The notes below the pieces were generated by a model. That model saw nothing but the letters and a program-made list of their open reading frames with translations. It was not told the DNA's origin and did no database searches. The position numbers were made by a program, and so were the translations under genes. This document shows positions 25,335 to 34,809 of a stretch of 64,000 bases of DNA, piece after piece; within the stretch, counting starts at the first letter, position 1; the number at the start of each line of letters is the position of its first letter. The stretch comes from Noviherbaspirillum cavernae (GTDB lineage Bacteria; Pseudomonadota; Gammaproteobacteria; Burkholderiales; Burkholderiaceae_D). The stretch lies in contig NZ_QYUN01000002.1 of NCBI RefSeq assembly GCF_003590875.1, forward strand, positions 310,001-374,000. Direction: 5' to 3'.

Positions 25335-25838
25335 ATGGCTGACCAAAACGATCAAAACCAGCAACCCGTATTCCAGATCCAGCGCGTATACCTGAAGGAC
25401 CTGTCGCTAGAGCAGCCGAATTCGCCGGCGATTTTTCTGGAGCAGGAATCGCCCAATATCGAAGTCGCGGTCGATGTCGGTGTCGAGGCATTGGCCGACA
25501 CGGTTTTCGAATCCTCCGTCACCATCACCGTGACTGCCAAGGTCAAGGACAAGGTAGCGTTCCTGGTCGAGGGCAAGCAGGCCGGCATTTTCGAAGCGCG
25601 CAACATTCCGGTGGAGCAGCTCGACCCGCTGCTCGGCATCGGTTGCCCGAACATCATCTATCCGTACCTGCGTGCCAACATCGCCGACATGATCACGCGC
25701 GCCGGTTTCCCGCCGGTGCACCTGGCTGAAATCAATTTCGAAGTGTTCTACCAGCAACGCCTGCAGGCCTTGGCCGAGCAGCAGGAACAACAGGCTTCCG
25801 GCCTCGTGATGCCGGACGGCTCTGCTGCCAAGCACTGA
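25335..25838 (+). CDS. secB: Protein-export chaperone SecB
   Basis: 167 residues. SecB tetramers hold preproteins unfolded and pass them to SecA. Family features: [19 protein letters not shown] near residue 13, an acidic strand region, and the [40 protein letters not shown] segment. The ATG at 25335 starts [13 protein letters not shown]; an in-frame upstream Met at 25296 is less likely. It sits between grxC and, after a small exported-protein gene, gpsA. Confidence 0.95.
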   Translation: MADQNDQNQQPVFQIQRVYLKDLSLEQPNSPAIFLEQESPNIEVAVDVGVEALADTVFESSVTITVTAKVKDKVAFLVEGKQAGIFEARNIPVEQLDPLLGIGCPNIIYPYLRANIADMITRAGFPPVHLAEINFEVFYQQRLQALAEQQEQQASGLVMPDGSAAKH

Positions 25839-25854
25839 TTTGAAATGTCTCCGG

Positions 25855-25893
25855 GCATGGCAATTCGACGTCCTTGAGTGTGAATTGCCATGC
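25855..25893. terminator. 12-bp perfect hairpin after secB
   Basis: GCATGGCAATTC (25855-25866) pairs with GAATTGCCATGC (25882-25893) around a 15-nt loop, 16 bp after the secB stop and 35 bp before the next start. There is no U tract, so it may stabilise or partly terminate secB mRNA. Confidence 0.5.
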
Positions 25894-25927
25894 AGCCAGG
25901 AATGATGCTCCACCAGAAGGTCGCTCC

Positions 25928-26377
25928 ATGAAATCTGCCCGCCTCGTTGCGCTTGCCGCCCTTGCCTTGTCCGTTGCTGCCGGTGCGGCACACGCGCTCG
26001 ACTTCAAATCGGTCGGCGCCAATCCGGCCGTGCTGTATGACGCGCCATCGGCCAAGGGGCGCAAGGTGTTTGTCGCGCCGCGCGGCATGCCGGTCGAAGT
26101 GGTTCTGACCTACGGCGACTGGACCAAGGTGCGCGATGCCGCCGGCGACCTGTCATGGGTCGAATCGAAAATGCTGACTGCCAAACGCAGTCTCATCGTC
26201 AGCGCGAATTCCGCGAAAGTGCGCGCATCCGCCGAGGACGGCGCTGCGCTCGCCTTCACGGCCGACAAGGGAGTATTGCTCGACAGGCTCGATCCGGCCG
26301 CATCCGGCTGGGTCAAGGTCAGGCACCGCGACGGTCAGGCAGGTTTCGTCAAGGCGTCCGAGGTCTGGGGCGAATAG
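25928..26377 (+). CDS. Exported SH3-like domain protein
   Basis: 149 residues with a signal peptide (MKSARLVALAALALSVAAGAAHA). The mature part (about 24-149) looks like two bacterial SH3 repeats: VLYDAPSAKGRKVFVAPRGMPVEVVLTYGDWTKVRDAAGDLSWVE and VRASAEDGAALAFTADKGVLLDRLDPAASGWVKVRHRDGQAGFV. Such repeats usually bind peptidoglycan. It lies between secB and gpsA, 27 bp before the latter. Function unknown beyond probable cell-wall association. Confidence 0.8.
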   Translation: MKSARLVALAALALSVAAGAAHALDFKSVGANPAVLYDAPSAKGRKVFVAPRGMPVEVVLTYGDWTKVRDAAGDLSWVESKMLTAKRSLIVSANSAKVRASAEDGAALAFTADKGVLLDRLDPAASGWVKVRHRDGQAGFVKASEVWGE

Positions 26378-26404
26378 CGTTCCGGCAGGCCGGACTCTCA
26401 TCCA

Positions 26405-27406
26405 ATGAACATCACGATACTTGGCGCCGGCGCATGGGGCACGGCGTTGGCCATGGTGCTGGCGGACCGGAATCGTGTCGTGCTGTGGGGCCGCGACCCG
26501 GCCGCCATGCGCGATGCTGCCGCGCGGCGTGAAAATGCTGCGTATCTGCCGGGCTTCGCCTTGCCCGAAGGTCTTGCCGTCACGTCCGATTTCGATGCCG
26601 CGCTCGCGCATCTGCGCGGTGGCGATGATGCGCTGCTGATCGTCGCCAGTTCGGTCGCGGGATTGCGTCCGCTGGCGCAGCGCTTGCAGGCGCATGCCGT
26701 TCCCAACATGGTGTGGCTGTGCAAGGGCTTCGAGGAAGCGACGCGCCTGCTGCCGCACCAGATCGCGCGCGAGGCGCTTGGCGCAGAGGTGTCCCTCGCC
26801 GCACTGTCCGGGCCCTCGTTCGCGCAGGAAGTGGCGCGCGGCCTGCCTTGCGCACTGACGGTTGCTTCCGACTCCGCCGCGTTGCGCGATGCTGTCGTGA
26901 GCGCGGTGCATGGTGGCAATCTTCGCGTCTATTCGTCCGATGATCTGATCGGCGTCGAAGTGGGCGGCGCGGTCAAAAACATCCTTGCGATCGCCACCGG
27001 CGTCGTCGATGGCATGGGCCTCGGGCTGAATGCGCGCGCGGCGCTGATCACGCGCGGGCTGGCGGAAATCACGCGTCTCGGCATCGCGCTGGGCGGCCGG
27101 CTTGAAACCTTCATGGGCCTGACCGGCGTCGGCGACCTGATCCTCACCTGTACCGGCGACCTGTCGCGCAACCGCAAGGTCGGGCTCGGCCTTGCGCAAG
27201 GCAAGCCGCTCGATGCGATCGTCGCCGAACTCGGCCATGTCGCGGAAGGCGTGCGCTGCGCGCAGGCGGTGCGCACGCTGGCGCAGGAACGCGGCGTCGA
27301 CATGCCGATCGCCAGCGCGGTGGCGGCGGTGCTGTTCGACGGCGAGTCGCCGCGCGATCTGGTGGGTCGCCTGCTGTCGCGCGATCCGAGGGATGAAGCG
27401 GTTTAA
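26405..27406 (+). CDS. gpsA: Glycerol-3-phosphate dehydrogenase [NAD(P)+]
   Basis: 333 residues. It reduces dihydroxyacetone phosphate to sn-glycerol 3-phosphate, the backbone of phospholipids. The Rossmann loop [10 protein letters not shown] starts at residue 7; the catalytic Lys lies in [34 protein letters not shown] and [21 protein letters not shown] are further family blocks. It belongs to the secB-gpsA neighbourhood conserved from E. coli to betaproteobacteria. Confidence 0.96.
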   Translation: MNITILGAGAWGTALAMVLADRNRVVLWGRDPAAMRDAAARRENAAYLPGFALPEGLAVTSDFDAALAHLRGGDDALLIVASSVAGLRPLAQRLQAHAVPNMVWLCKGFEEATRLLPHQIAREALGAEVSLAALSGPSFAQEVARGLPCALTVASDSAALRDAVVSAVHGGNLRVYSSDDLIGVEVGGAVKNILAIATGVVDGMGLGLNARAALITRGLAEITRLGIALGGRLETFMGLTGVGDLILTCTGDLSRNRKVGLGLAQGKPLDAIVAELGHVAEGVRCAQAVRTLAQERGVDMPIASAVAAVLFDGESPRDLVGRLLSRDPRDEAV

Positions 27407-27502
27407 TCACTGCCTACGCACCTTCGCTGCGCTCGACGATTGTGCGATAGTTGGCGCATCCATTCACTCATCATCCTTTTCCTGTCACGGAAATCTCCAG
27501 CC

Positions 27503-28771
27503 ATGAGCCTCACCAGTCCCAGGCAGTTCTTGCTCGACCTGTATGCCAGTGCGGTCGCCTCCGTCAGCGCCGAAAAATGCCTGCCCGCGTACCTGCCGCA
27601 GCCGTCGCCCAAGGGCCGCACGCTGGTGATCGGCGCGGGCAAGGGGGCCGCGGCAATGGCGAAGGTGGTGGAAGAGCATTGGCAGGGCGCGCTGTCAGGG
27701 CTGGTCGTGACGCGTTACGGACATGGCGCGGATTGCACACGGATCGACGTGGTGGAGGCGGCGCATCCGGTGCCGGACGAGGCGGGTCGGAATGCGGCGG
27801 GCCGCATGCTGCAGATGGTGCAGGGATTGACCGCGGATGATCTGGTGTTGTGCCTGATTTCGGGCGGCGGCTCCTCTCTGCTGGCCTTGCCGGCAGAGGG
27901 CATCACGCTTGAACAGAAACAGGCAATGAACAAGGCGCTGCTGAAAAGCGGCGCGGCCATCGACGAGATGAATTGCGTGCGCAAGCACCTGTCGATGATC
28001 AAGGGCGGTCGTCTCGCGCTCGCATGTGCGCCGGCGCGTGTGGTGACGCTCCTGATTTCGGACGTGCCGGGCGACGATCCGGGCATCGTCGCCAGCGGCC
28101 CGACACTGCCGGACCCGACCACCTGCGCGGATGCGCTCGCGATAGTGCACAAGTACGGCATCGAGATGCCGGACAGCATTCGTCAGCATCTGGAGTCGGG
28201 CGCGGGCGAGACCCCCAAGCCGGACGATCCGCGCTTTGCGCGCAACGCGCATCACGTGATCGCGACCGCGCAGCACGCGCTGGAAGCGGCGGCGGCAGCC
28301 GCGCGTGCCGCCGGCATCACGCCGTACATCCTGTCCGACGAAATCGAAGGCGAGTCACGTGATGTCGCGCAGGTGCATGCGGCGATCGCGCGGCAAGTCG
28401 CGCAGCGCGGCCAGCCATTCAGCAAGCCCTGCGTGATCATCTCCGGCGGCGAAACCACGGTGATGGTGCGCGGCAAGGGACGCGGCGGACGCAATGCGGA
28501 ATTCCTGTTGAGTCTGGCGGTCGCCTTGAACGGTTGCGAAGGGGTGCATGCGATCGCCTGTGACACCGACGGCATCGATGGCTCGGAAGACAATGCGGGC
28601 GCGCTCTATGCGCCCGATTCGCTGGCGCGCGCGGCGCAGGCGGGACTGCGCGCACGCGCCATGCTGGACGACAATGACGGCTACGGATTCTTCGACGCGC
28701 TCGGCGATCTGGTGACGACCGGTCCGACGCGCACGAACGTCAACGACTTTCGCGCCGTCCTCATCGTGTAA
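27503..28771 (+). CDS. ttuD: Glycerate 2-kinase, type-2 (MOFRL) family
   Basis: 422 residues. It phosphorylates D-glycerate to 2-phosphoglycerate; older annotations call the family hydroxypyruvate reductase (TtuD). The N-terminal half has VIGAGKGAAAMAKVVEEHW and CLISGGGSSLLALPAEGITLEQK; the C-terminal MOFRL domain has CVIISGGETTVMVRGKGRGGRNAEF. The ATG at 27503 matches the family start; a Met at 27440 is in frame but unrelated. In tartrate or glyoxylate degradation this enzyme feeds the carbon into glycolysis, so it could serve the tartrate module about 10 kb away, an inference only. Confidence 0.9.
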   Translation: MSLTSPRQFLLDLYASAVASVSAEKCLPAYLPQPSPKGRTLVIGAGKGAAAMAKVVEEHWQGALSGLVVTRYGHGADCTRIDVVEAAHPVPDEAGRNAAGRMLQMVQGLTADDLVLCLISGGGSSLLALPAEGITLEQKQAMNKALLKSGAAIDEMNCVRKHLSMIKGGRLALACAPARVVTLLISDVPGDDPGIVASGPTLPDPTTCADALAIVHKYGIEMPDSIRQHLESGAGETPKPDDPRFARNAHHVIATAQHALEAAAAAARAAGITPYILSDEIEGESRDVAQVHAAIARQVAQRGQPFSKPCVIISGGETTVMVRGKGRGGRNAEFLLSLAVALNGCEGVHAIACDTDGIDGSEDNAGALYAPDSLARAAQAGLRARAMLDDNDGYGFFDALGDLVTTGPTRTNVNDFRAVLIV

Positions 28772-28790
28772 GGGCCGGACGGCGACAGGA

Positions 28791-29213
28791 TTACTTCAGA
28801 TGCTGCGCGTTCTTGCGCAGCAATTCAATGTTCGCCTGGCGTTCCTTCGGATAGCTGGCAAACAGCGACGCGGCCTTCTTCTTGTCCATGCTCGATTCGA
28901 ACATCAGGTAGGTGGCGGCCGCGAGTATCGCGTGCATGCTCATCGCGTACTCCATGCTGGTCAGCCCGTGCCGTGCGAGCGAGGCTTTGACCTTCGGGTG
29001 CGAATCCAGCTCGCGCGCCATTTCCTCCACCGACTTGTCGTCGTTCCCGTCGTCATCGTCGAGGCCCTTGAGATTGGCTTTCGACAGCTCCACATTGACG
29101 GCCTTGATCTTTTGCAGCGTGGCGACGTTGAGCAGGTAACGGTCGGGATCTGCCGCCGCGTGGGCGAACGAGAAGATGGCAAGCGAGAGCAGCGCGGCGA
29201 GCAGTTGTTTCAT
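28791..29213 (-). CDS. Hypothetical periplasmic protein
   Basis: 140 residues: signal peptide MKQLLAALLSLAIFSFAHA, then a helical mature region with an acidic patch GLDDDDGNDDKSVEEMARELDSHP. A motif LTSMEYAMSMHAILAAATYLM may be a short hydrophobic helix. I recognise no domain. The start ATG at 29213 directly begins a good signal peptide, so the extension to 29285 was rejected. It is convergent with the glycerate kinase gene. Confidence 0.65.
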   Translation of the reverse strand: MKQLLAALLSLAIFSFAHAAADPDRYLLNVATLQKIKAVNVELSKANLKGLDDDDGNDDKSVEEMARELDSHPKVKASLARHGLTSMEYAMSMHAILAAATYLMFESSMDKKKAASLFASYPKERQANIELLRKNAQHLK

Positions 29214-29277
29214 GGCGGCGGCAAGGAAGTTAAAAAAATGATTACAAGTTGCTTCTGCCACTCTACCCGCGCGCCGA

Positions 29278-29619
29278 TCAGGCATTACTGTCGCGCATCA
29301 ATGCCACCGTCATCAGGATCGAGCAGTTTTCCATGGCGCGCAATGCATACGGTTCGTTGCCTGTCAAAAACACCATCTCGCCGCCATGCAATTGCTGCGT
29401 CTTGCCGTGTGCCTGCAATTCGACCCTGCCTTCCAGGCATTGCATGGTCAATTCCCCCGGTACCTGATGCACGGGGACCGATTTGCCGGCCGGCAGGACC
29501 AGCCGCATGACTTCCAGTTGCCGGGATTTCAGCAATGCCGTCGATGCCGTTTGCGCCAGCTTGTCGCCGAGAGGATGGATCGGGATCAATTCACCGGAGA
29601 CCGCGTGGTGCAGCGACAT
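29278..29619 (-). CDS. Cupin domain protein
   Basis: 113 residues forming one small beta-barrel cupin: LVLPAGKSVPVHQVPGELTMQCLEGRVEL is the first motif (metal-binding His and Glu expected here; one His of the usual pair is missing), and GEMVFLTGNEPYALRAMENCSILMTVAL is the second, in which the usual His is replaced. Metal binding may therefore be weak. Substrate unknown. The start is the ATG at 29619; the reading frame continues upstream through non-homologous sequence. Confidence 0.72.
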   Translation of the reverse strand: MSLHHAVSGELIPIHPLGDKLAQTASTALLKSRQLEVMRLVLPAGKSVPVHQVPGELTMQCLEGRVELQAHGKTQQLHGGEMVFLTGNEPYALRAMENCSILMTVALMRDSNA

Positions 29620-29968
29620 GGATGTTCTCCCGTCAGATTGAAATCGTGTCGATGGTGCAAAAACGACAATGCCGCTTAGAGGCGGAGAATTGCTCGCCGG
29701 TTCAATGCGGCCGCCAGCCTGGCCCGGACCTCGGCAGGCTGCTGCATCCATCATCGGCAAACAAGCCGTGATGCAATTGCCATCATTGACGGAAATGTGC
29801 GCTCTGCGAAAGCAAAGGTGGGCGGCACTTTTCCCGACTTTTGCGGTCAATCAATACTTGGCTACTTAAGCGGCCAATTCCGTTGCAATAGATAAACTCA
29901 ATCCCCTGCTTCGGCCTTATACTCCGGTTTTTACCGTCTCTTTTGTAACTTTCTGGCAAGTAATCCTT
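29620..29968. other. 349-bp gap upstream of the gsp operon
   Basis: No supported gene lies here. The part next to gspG must contain the operon promoter: TATACT (29918-29923) is the best -10-like hexamer, 46 bp before the ATG, with no good -35 at standard spacing, hinting at an activator. The half next to the cupin gene holds that gene's own promoter. I saw no repeat or structured RNA. Confidence 0.6.
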
Positions 29969-30433
29969 ATGCGTAAAGCTTTGAACAATACCGGCCGCGG
30001 CTGGTTTACCCGTACTGCGCAACGCGGTTTCACCCTGATCGAAATCATGGTGGTGGTCGTCATCATGGGCATCCTGGCCGCGCTGGTCGTGCCCAAGCTG
30101 ATGGGCCGCACCGACGACGCGCGCATCACCGCCGCGCGGCAGGATATCGCCACGCTGATGCAGGCGCTGAAACTGTACAAGCTGGACAACCAGCGCTACC
30201 CGACCACGGAACAGGGCCTGCAGGCGCTTGTCACCAAGCCCAGCGGCGGCCCCGCCGCGAACGGCTGGAAAACCGGCGGTTACATCGACAAGCTGCCGAA
30301 GGACCCGTGGGGCGGCCAGTACCAGTTCCTGTCGCCCGGGATCAAGGGGGACGTGGACGTCTTTTCGTTCGGTGCCGATGGACAGCCGGGCGGGGCCGGC
30401 AACGACACTGACATCGGTTCGTGGGATCTCTGA
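29969..30433 (+). CDS. gspG: Type II secretion major pseudopilin GspG
   Basis: 154 residues. The class III leader ends QRG/FTLIEIMVVVVIMGILAAL, with cleavage after Gly, Phe at +1 and the conserved Glu at +5. The C-terminal part (TEQGLQALV, LPKDPWGGQYQFLSPG, DVFSFGADGQPGG, DIGSWDL) is the calcium-binding GspG signature. GspG polymers form the pseudopilus that pushes folded proteins through the secretin. It is the first gene of the operon, with the next gene overlapping it by 13 bp. Confidence 0.96.
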   Translation: MRKALNNTGRGWFTRTAQRGFTLIEIMVVVVIMGILAALVVPKLMGRTDDARITAARQDIATLMQALKLYKLDNQRYPTTEQGLQALVTKPSGGPAANGWKTGGYIDKLPKDPWGGQYQFLSPGIKGDVDVFSFGADGQPGGAGNDTDIGSWDL

Positions 30434-30927
30434 CCAGACTCCTCTCCAACAAGCGCGCGCCTCGCCGTCTGCGCGCGCGCGGCTTCACGCTGCTTGAGCT
30501 GCTGACGGTGCTGGTCATCGCCGGCCTCGCGCTGGGCTTCGTCTCGGTCAACGTGCTGCCGAGCGATCGCAGGGTGCTGCAGGATGAGGCTCAACGCATC
30601 GCGCTCCTGCTGCAGCTGGCGCGCGACGAGGCGATCGTGCGCAATCGCCCGATCGCGTTCGAAGCGGGCAGCGAGCGCTATCGTTTCCTCATTCGCGAGG
30701 GCAGCAACTGGCAGCTGTTGAGCGATGACGACATGCTGCACGAGCGCGAGTTCAAGCGCGCGCCGATGTCGCTGTCGATCACGCCAGCGGTCGCCGCCGA
30801 AACCAACCCCTTGCGCATCGTGTTCGGCCGCGAGCCGGTCGACAAACCCTTTGTCCTGACCATGTCGGTGGGCGACACCAGCGTCGCGCTGCGTGCCGAC
30901 GGCATCGGGCACTTCGTGGTGGAATGA
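30421..30927 (+). CDS. gspH: Type II secretion minor pseudopilin GspH
   Basis: 168 residues with prepilin leader RARG/FTLLELLTVLVIAGLALG; Glu at +5 is present. The globular part has the GspH pattern (QRIALLLQLARDEAIVRNRPIAFE). The start is a GTG at 30421 inside the last codons of gspG, giving a 13-bp overlap. GspH is a minor pseudopilin placed near the tip of the pseudopilus. Confidence 0.9.
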   Translation: MGSLTRLLSNKRAPRRLRARGFTLLELLTVLVIAGLALGFVSVNVLPSDRRVLQDEAQRIALLLQLARDEAIVRNRPIAFEAGSERYRFLIREGSNWQLLSDDDMLHEREFKRAPMSLSITPAVAAETNPLRIVFGREPVDKPFVLTMSVGDTSVALRADGIGHFVVE

Positions 30928-30928
30928 C

Positions 30929-31327
30929 ATGCGCGCCTGCCTCCTGTTCCCGTCGCATCGCGCCGCAAGGACGGCGGGCTTCACCCTGCTCGAAGTGCTG
31001 GTCGCGCTGGTGATCGTCGGCACCGCGCTCGGCGCCAGCCTGCGCGCGATTGGCAGCCTGACGCAGAACAGCAGCGGCTTGCGCTCCTCGATGATGGCGA
31101 CCTGGTCGGCCGAGAACCGGCTGGCGCAGATCCGTCTGGCCAGGGAATGGCCGGCGATGGGCAAGCGGTCGTTCGAATGCGCGCAAGGCGAATTGAACCT
31201 GAGCTGCGAAGAGGAAGTGTTCGCGACGCCGAACCCGTTCTTCCGCCGCGTCGAGGTCAGCGTGTTCGACGCCGCCAATCCGGAGCGCCGCATCATCAAG
31301 CTGACGCAGATCGTTTCCAACGGGTAG
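30929..31327 (+). CDS. gspI: Type II secretion minor pseudopilin GspI
   Basis: 132 residues with leader RTAG/FTLLEVLVALVIVGTALG and Glu at +5. The short globular region has the GspI-like block MMATWSAENRLAQIRLAREWPAMG. The ATG at 30929 follows the gspH stop by one base; an earlier in-frame Met at 30893 is inside gspH and less likely. GspI is thought to nucleate the tip complex with GspJ and GspK. Confidence 0.9.
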   Translation: MRACLLFPSHRAARTAGFTLLEVLVALVIVGTALGASLRAIGSLTQNSSGLRSSMMATWSAENRLAQIRLAREWPAMGKRSFECAQGELNLSCEEEVFATPNPFFRRVEVSVFDAANPERRIIKLTQIVSNG

Positions 31328-31333
31328 GCGACG

Positions 31334-32002
31334 ATGAACAGGGCGCGCGGCTTTACTCTCGTTGAACTGCTGGTGGCGATCAGCGTGCTCGCGATCGTGG
31401 CGGTGCTCGGCTGGCGCGGCCTCGACAGCATCGTGCGTGCGCGCGTGTCGCTGAACAACGATCTCGAACAGACGCGCGGATTGCAGCTGGCGTTCGCACA
31501 GATGCAGAGCGACGGCCAGAACATCGCCGTGGCCGAGGATATCGGCGGCCGTACCATCATCACTTCGCAGCCGGGCGGTCTGACGCTGGTGCGCGCCGTG
31601 TACGCCGAAAACCAGCCGTCGCGCCTGCAGGTCATCGCCTATCGCGTCAGGGATGGCGTGCTGACGCGGCGCGAATCGACTCCCACGCGTGATCTCGGCG
31701 AACTCGATGCGCAGTGGACCGCCACCGTCGGCGACAGCGATGCCGCGCAGAAGGTGACGCTGAAGTCCGACGTCAACGAGATGACGATCCGCTCCTGGGA
31801 CGCCAGCAACAGGTTGTGGCAGACCGGCATCAATGTCACGAACCTCGCGGTCAATCCGAATCCGACCAACCCGCCCAGTCCCGGCGCCGCCGCAGGCGCA
31901 GCCATGGCCGCGAAGGCGCCGCCGACCGGCCTCGAAGTGTCGCTGACGCTGCGCGACCGTCCCGGCACGATGGTCAAGATCTTCCTGCTGGGGGCGGTGT
32001 GA
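31334..32002 (+). CDS. gspJ: Type II secretion minor pseudopilin GspJ
   Basis: 222 residues. The leader is very short (MNRARG/FTLVELLVAISVLAIVAVL) with Glu at +5. WRGLDSIVRAR and the LQLAFAQMQSDGQNIA block are typical of GspJ. An Ala/Pro/Gly-rich insert (NPTNPPSPGAAAGAAMAAKAPP) interrupts the C-terminal domain. It overlaps the gspK start by 4 bp. Confidence 0.9.
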   Translation: MNRARGFTLVELLVAISVLAIVAVLGWRGLDSIVRARVSLNNDLEQTRGLQLAFAQMQSDGQNIAVAEDIGGRTIITSQPGGLTLVRAVYAENQPSRLQVIAYRVRDGVLTRRESTPTRDLGELDAQWTATVGDSDAAQKVTLKSDVNEMTIRSWDASNRLWQTGINVTNLAVNPNPTNPPSPGAAAGAAMAAKAPPTGLEVSLTLRDRPGTMVKIFLLGAV

Positions 32003-32958
32003 AGGCCCGGCCGCTCCTCGGACTTCGACGCCAGCGCGGCGTTGCGGTCGTCACCGCGCTGCTGCTGACGACGCTGGCGATCACGATCGTCGCCAGTCTG
32101 TTCTGGCAGCAGCAGGTGCAGGTGCGCTCGATCGAGAATCAGCGCCTGCAGTTGCAGAAGCAATGGATTCTGCGCGGCGCGCTCGATTGGAGCCGCCTGA
32201 TCCTGCGCGAAGATGCGCGCCACTCCAAGGTGGATCATCTCGGCGAGCCATGGGCGGTGACGCTGGCCGAAACCCGGCTCGACCAGTATGTCGAGAATGC
32301 CGGCTCCAGCGGCGATGTGCCGGATGCGGCGCTGTCGGGTAGCATCACCGACGCGCAGGCGCGCCTGAACCTGACCAATCTGTGCCAGGGCGGGAAGATC
32401 AATCCGACCGAGGTCGAGGCCTTCGCGCGGCTCCTGACGACGCTTAAGCAGAACCCCGCACTGGCGCAGGCGACCGCAAATCTGATGGCGTCCGCGCAAG
32501 CCAGGACCGCCACCGGCGACAGCACGGCGACCGCGCCCAGCGCTGTCGGCCAGTCCTCGCCGCAGCCGTTGAATATCCTGCAGGTGGATGATCTGCTGGC
32601 AGTGCCGGGCTTCACGCCGGAGGCGCTGGCGCGGATCAGGGATTTCATCGTGGTGCTGCCGAAGGCGACGCCGGTCAATGTGAATACCGCGCCGGCGGAA
32701 GTATTGGCCGCGAGAATTGATACACTGTCATTATCCGAGGCGACGGCGCTGGTGGCCGCCAGGAACAAGGCCTGGTTCACCGATCCGAGCGATTTCGCGC
32801 AACGCTCGGGCAAAAGCGGGGCCGGCCAGATCGCCGTCACGACCGGCTATTTTCTGGTCAACGGCAATGTGCGCCTGAATCGCGCGGCGATGGACATGCA
32901 GTCATTGATTGAACGCAGTGGCACCAGCACCAAGGTCATCTGGATTCGAGAAAACTAG
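31999..32958 (+). CDS. gspK: Type II secretion minor pseudopilin GspK
   Basis: 319 residues. Leader LRRQRG/VAVVTALLLTTLAITIVA; as usual for GspK, the Glu at +5 is absent, consistent with it capping the tip. The large globular domain includes two helix-hairpin-like SAM regions (LQVDDLLAVPGFTPEALARI, PVNVNTAPAEVLAARI). The start is a GTG at 31999 overlapping the gspJ stop (GTGA); the frame is open upstream within gspJ but has no leader there. Confidence 0.9.
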   Translation: MKARPLLGLRRQRGVAVVTALLLTTLAITIVASLFWQQQVQVRSIENQRLQLQKQWILRGALDWSRLILREDARHSKVDHLGEPWAVTLAETRLDQYVENAGSSGDVPDAALSGSITDAQARLNLTNLCQGGKINPTEVEAFARLLTTLKQNPALAQATANLMASAQARTATGDSTATAPSAVGQSSPQPLNILQVDDLLAVPGFTPEALARIRDFIVVLPKATPVNVNTAPAEVLAARIDTLSLSEATALVAARNKAWFTDPSDFAQRSGKSGAGQIAVTTGYFLVNGNVRLNRAAMDMQSLIERSGTSTKVIWIREN

Positions 32959-32975
32959 AAAGAGAACGGACTACC

Positions 32976-34235
32976 GTGAGCACACTCTATATCCGCCTGC
33001 CATCCAGGGCTGCCGCCGACAGCATGCAGAACGAGGGCGCGCCCCTGACGTGCCGGTTTGCCTCGGTGTCGAACAGCGGTGCGCTCGAACGCGACGGCGT
33101 TGCTGCCTTGTCCGAGTTGGCCGAACCGGTGCGGCGCGCGCAGCGCGTCGTGCTGCTGCTGGCGGCCAGCGACGTCACGCTGCTGCGCGTCAAGGTGCCG
33201 CCGATGTCGGCGGCGCGATTGAAAATGGCATTGCCCAATCTCATCGAGGACCAGCTGATGAGCGACCCGGCGGAAAGCGTGGTGGTCGCGGGCGACATGG
33301 CCGACGGACTGCGCACCGTCGCGGTGGTCAGCCGCGGCTGGCTGGAACTGCTCAACAAAACCCTGATCGCGCTCGGCGCGCGCAGCCTCGCCGCAGTGCC
33401 TGCGCAGCTGTGCCTGCCGCACGAGGACGGCAGGGTGACCGCCGCGATCAGCGAGTACGGCGGCGCGGATGTCGAGGTTGCCGTGCGGCTGTCGGCGCAG
33501 GAAGGCATCGGCCTGCCGGTGTATGCCGAGCTGCCGGAGTCCGCGCCGGTCGAGGCGATCCAGGCCTTGTCCGCCATCGTGCCGCAAGCACCGGTCGCGC
33601 TCGCGGTGCCGCAGCCGCGCGTGGCAAGCTACCAGGATGCGCTGCGCCTCACGCCCGCGCTGGAAGAACGCATCACCCTGTCCGCCGATTCATGGACGCG
33701 CTGGATCGCGGGCGCCGGTCGGGCGTCGATCGACCTGATGCAGGGCCTCGGCGCGGCGGCAGGACCGGCGATCAACTGGCGTCCGTGGCGCTGGTCGCTG
33801 GCGCTGGCGGCAGCGCTGCTGGCGGTCAACGCGTTCGGTTTGAACATCGACTGGCTGCGCATGAAGCGCGAAGCCGACGGCTTGAAAGCCAACATGATCC
33901 AGACCTACAAGGCCGCCTATCCGAAAGACCCCGTGATCATCGACCCGCTGACCCAAATGCAGCGCAAGGTCGCCGAAGCGCAGCGCGATTCGGGGCAGAT
34001 CGCGCCCGACGACTTCATCGCGCTGGCAGCCGGCTTCGGTGAGGCGTGGGCCGCCAGCGGTCAGGGGCCGAAGGCGATTGCCGGCCTCGAATACCATGAC
34101 CGCAGCCTGTCGGTCAAACTCAAGCCCGATGCCAGCGTGCCGCTGGATCAGATCAAGACGGCGCTGGCCACGCACAACCTGACGCTGTCGCAGCCCGGCG
34201 GCGCCGGCGTGTGGCAGATACGGAGCGGCAAATGA
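32976..34235 (+). CDS. gspL: Type II secretion inner-membrane protein GspL
   Basis: 419 residues: a cytoplasmic actin-like domain (about 1-265, with LLLLAASDVTLLRVKVPPMSAARLKMALPNLIEDQL), a single membrane helix (about 273-290, after INWRPWRW), and a periplasmic ferredoxin-like domain. GspL links the ATPase GspE to GspM and the pseudopilus. The start is a GTG at 32976. The stop overlaps the gspM ATG by 4 bp. Confidence 0.92.
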   Translation: MSTLYIRLPSRAAADSMQNEGAPLTCRFASVSNSGALERDGVAALSELAEPVRRAQRVVLLLAASDVTLLRVKVPPMSAARLKMALPNLIEDQLMSDPAESVVVAGDMADGLRTVAVVSRGWLELLNKTLIALGARSLAAVPAQLCLPHEDGRVTAAISEYGGADVEVAVRLSAQEGIGLPVYAELPESAPVEAIQALSAIVPQAPVALAVPQPRVASYQDALRLTPALEERITLSADSWTRWIAGAGRASIDLMQGLGAAAGPAINWRPWRWSLALAAALLAVNAFGLNIDWLRMKREADGLKANMIQTYKAAYPKDPVIIDPLTQMQRKVAEAQRDSGQIAPDDFIALAAGFGEAWAASGQGPKAIAGLEYHDRSLSVKLKPDASVPLDQIKTALATHNLTLSQPGGAGVWQIRSGK

Positions 34236-34753
34236 ACGCACGCGCAAAAGCGAACAGCCTGAGCGGCATCAAGCAATCCCTCTCGCAATTCTGGGCCGGG
34301 CGCAACCGGCGCGAACGCATCATGCTCATTGCCGCCGGCGTGGCGGTTGCGGTCGGCCTGGTCTACGGCCTGCTGATCGACCCGGCACTGAGCGGCCGCA
34401 GCGATCTGGAGAAGCGCCTGCCGGCATTGCGCCAGCAGGCGGCGGAATTGCAGGCCATGGCGAAGGATGCGTCGGCATTGTCCGGCAAGGCATCGACAGC
34501 GGTGACGAAGATGACGAAGGAAGGAATCGAGACTTCGCTGGCGAAAAATGGGTTGAAGCCGCAGAACGTCGCCTTCACGGGCGACCTCGCCAAGGTGCAG
34601 CTCGCCGGTGTGTCGTTTGCCGGCCTGATCGAATGGCTCGACGAGATGCAGCGCACTGCGCGCATCTCGGTGGTCGATGCCTCGGTCGAGGCGCAGACGC
34701 AGCTCGACACGGTGAACGCGACCTTCACCCTGCGTCAGCAGCGCAGCGAGTGA
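34232..34753 (+). CDS. gspM: Type II secretion inner-membrane protein GspM
   Basis: 173 residues: a cytoplasmic N-terminus with QFWAGRNRRERIMLIAAGVAVAVGLVYGLLIDPAL (the membrane helix is about 29-48), then a coiled coil and a ferredoxin-like periplasmic domain ending VDASVEAQTQLDTVNATFTL. It pairs with GspL in the assembly platform. The ATG at 34232 overlaps the gspL stop (ATGA). Confidence 0.9.
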   Translation: MNARAKANSLSGIKQSLSQFWAGRNRRERIMLIAAGVAVAVGLVYGLLIDPALSGRSDLEKRLPALRQQAAELQAMAKDASALSGKASTAVTKMTKEGIETSLAKNGLKPQNVAFTGDLAKVQLAGVSFAGLIEWLDEMQRTARISVVDASVEAQTQLDTVNATFTLRQQRSE

Positions 34754-34809
34754 GCGCGGCGGACCGGGCGTTTCAATCTTAATAAAAACACCAGTAAAAC
34801 GGAGATCAA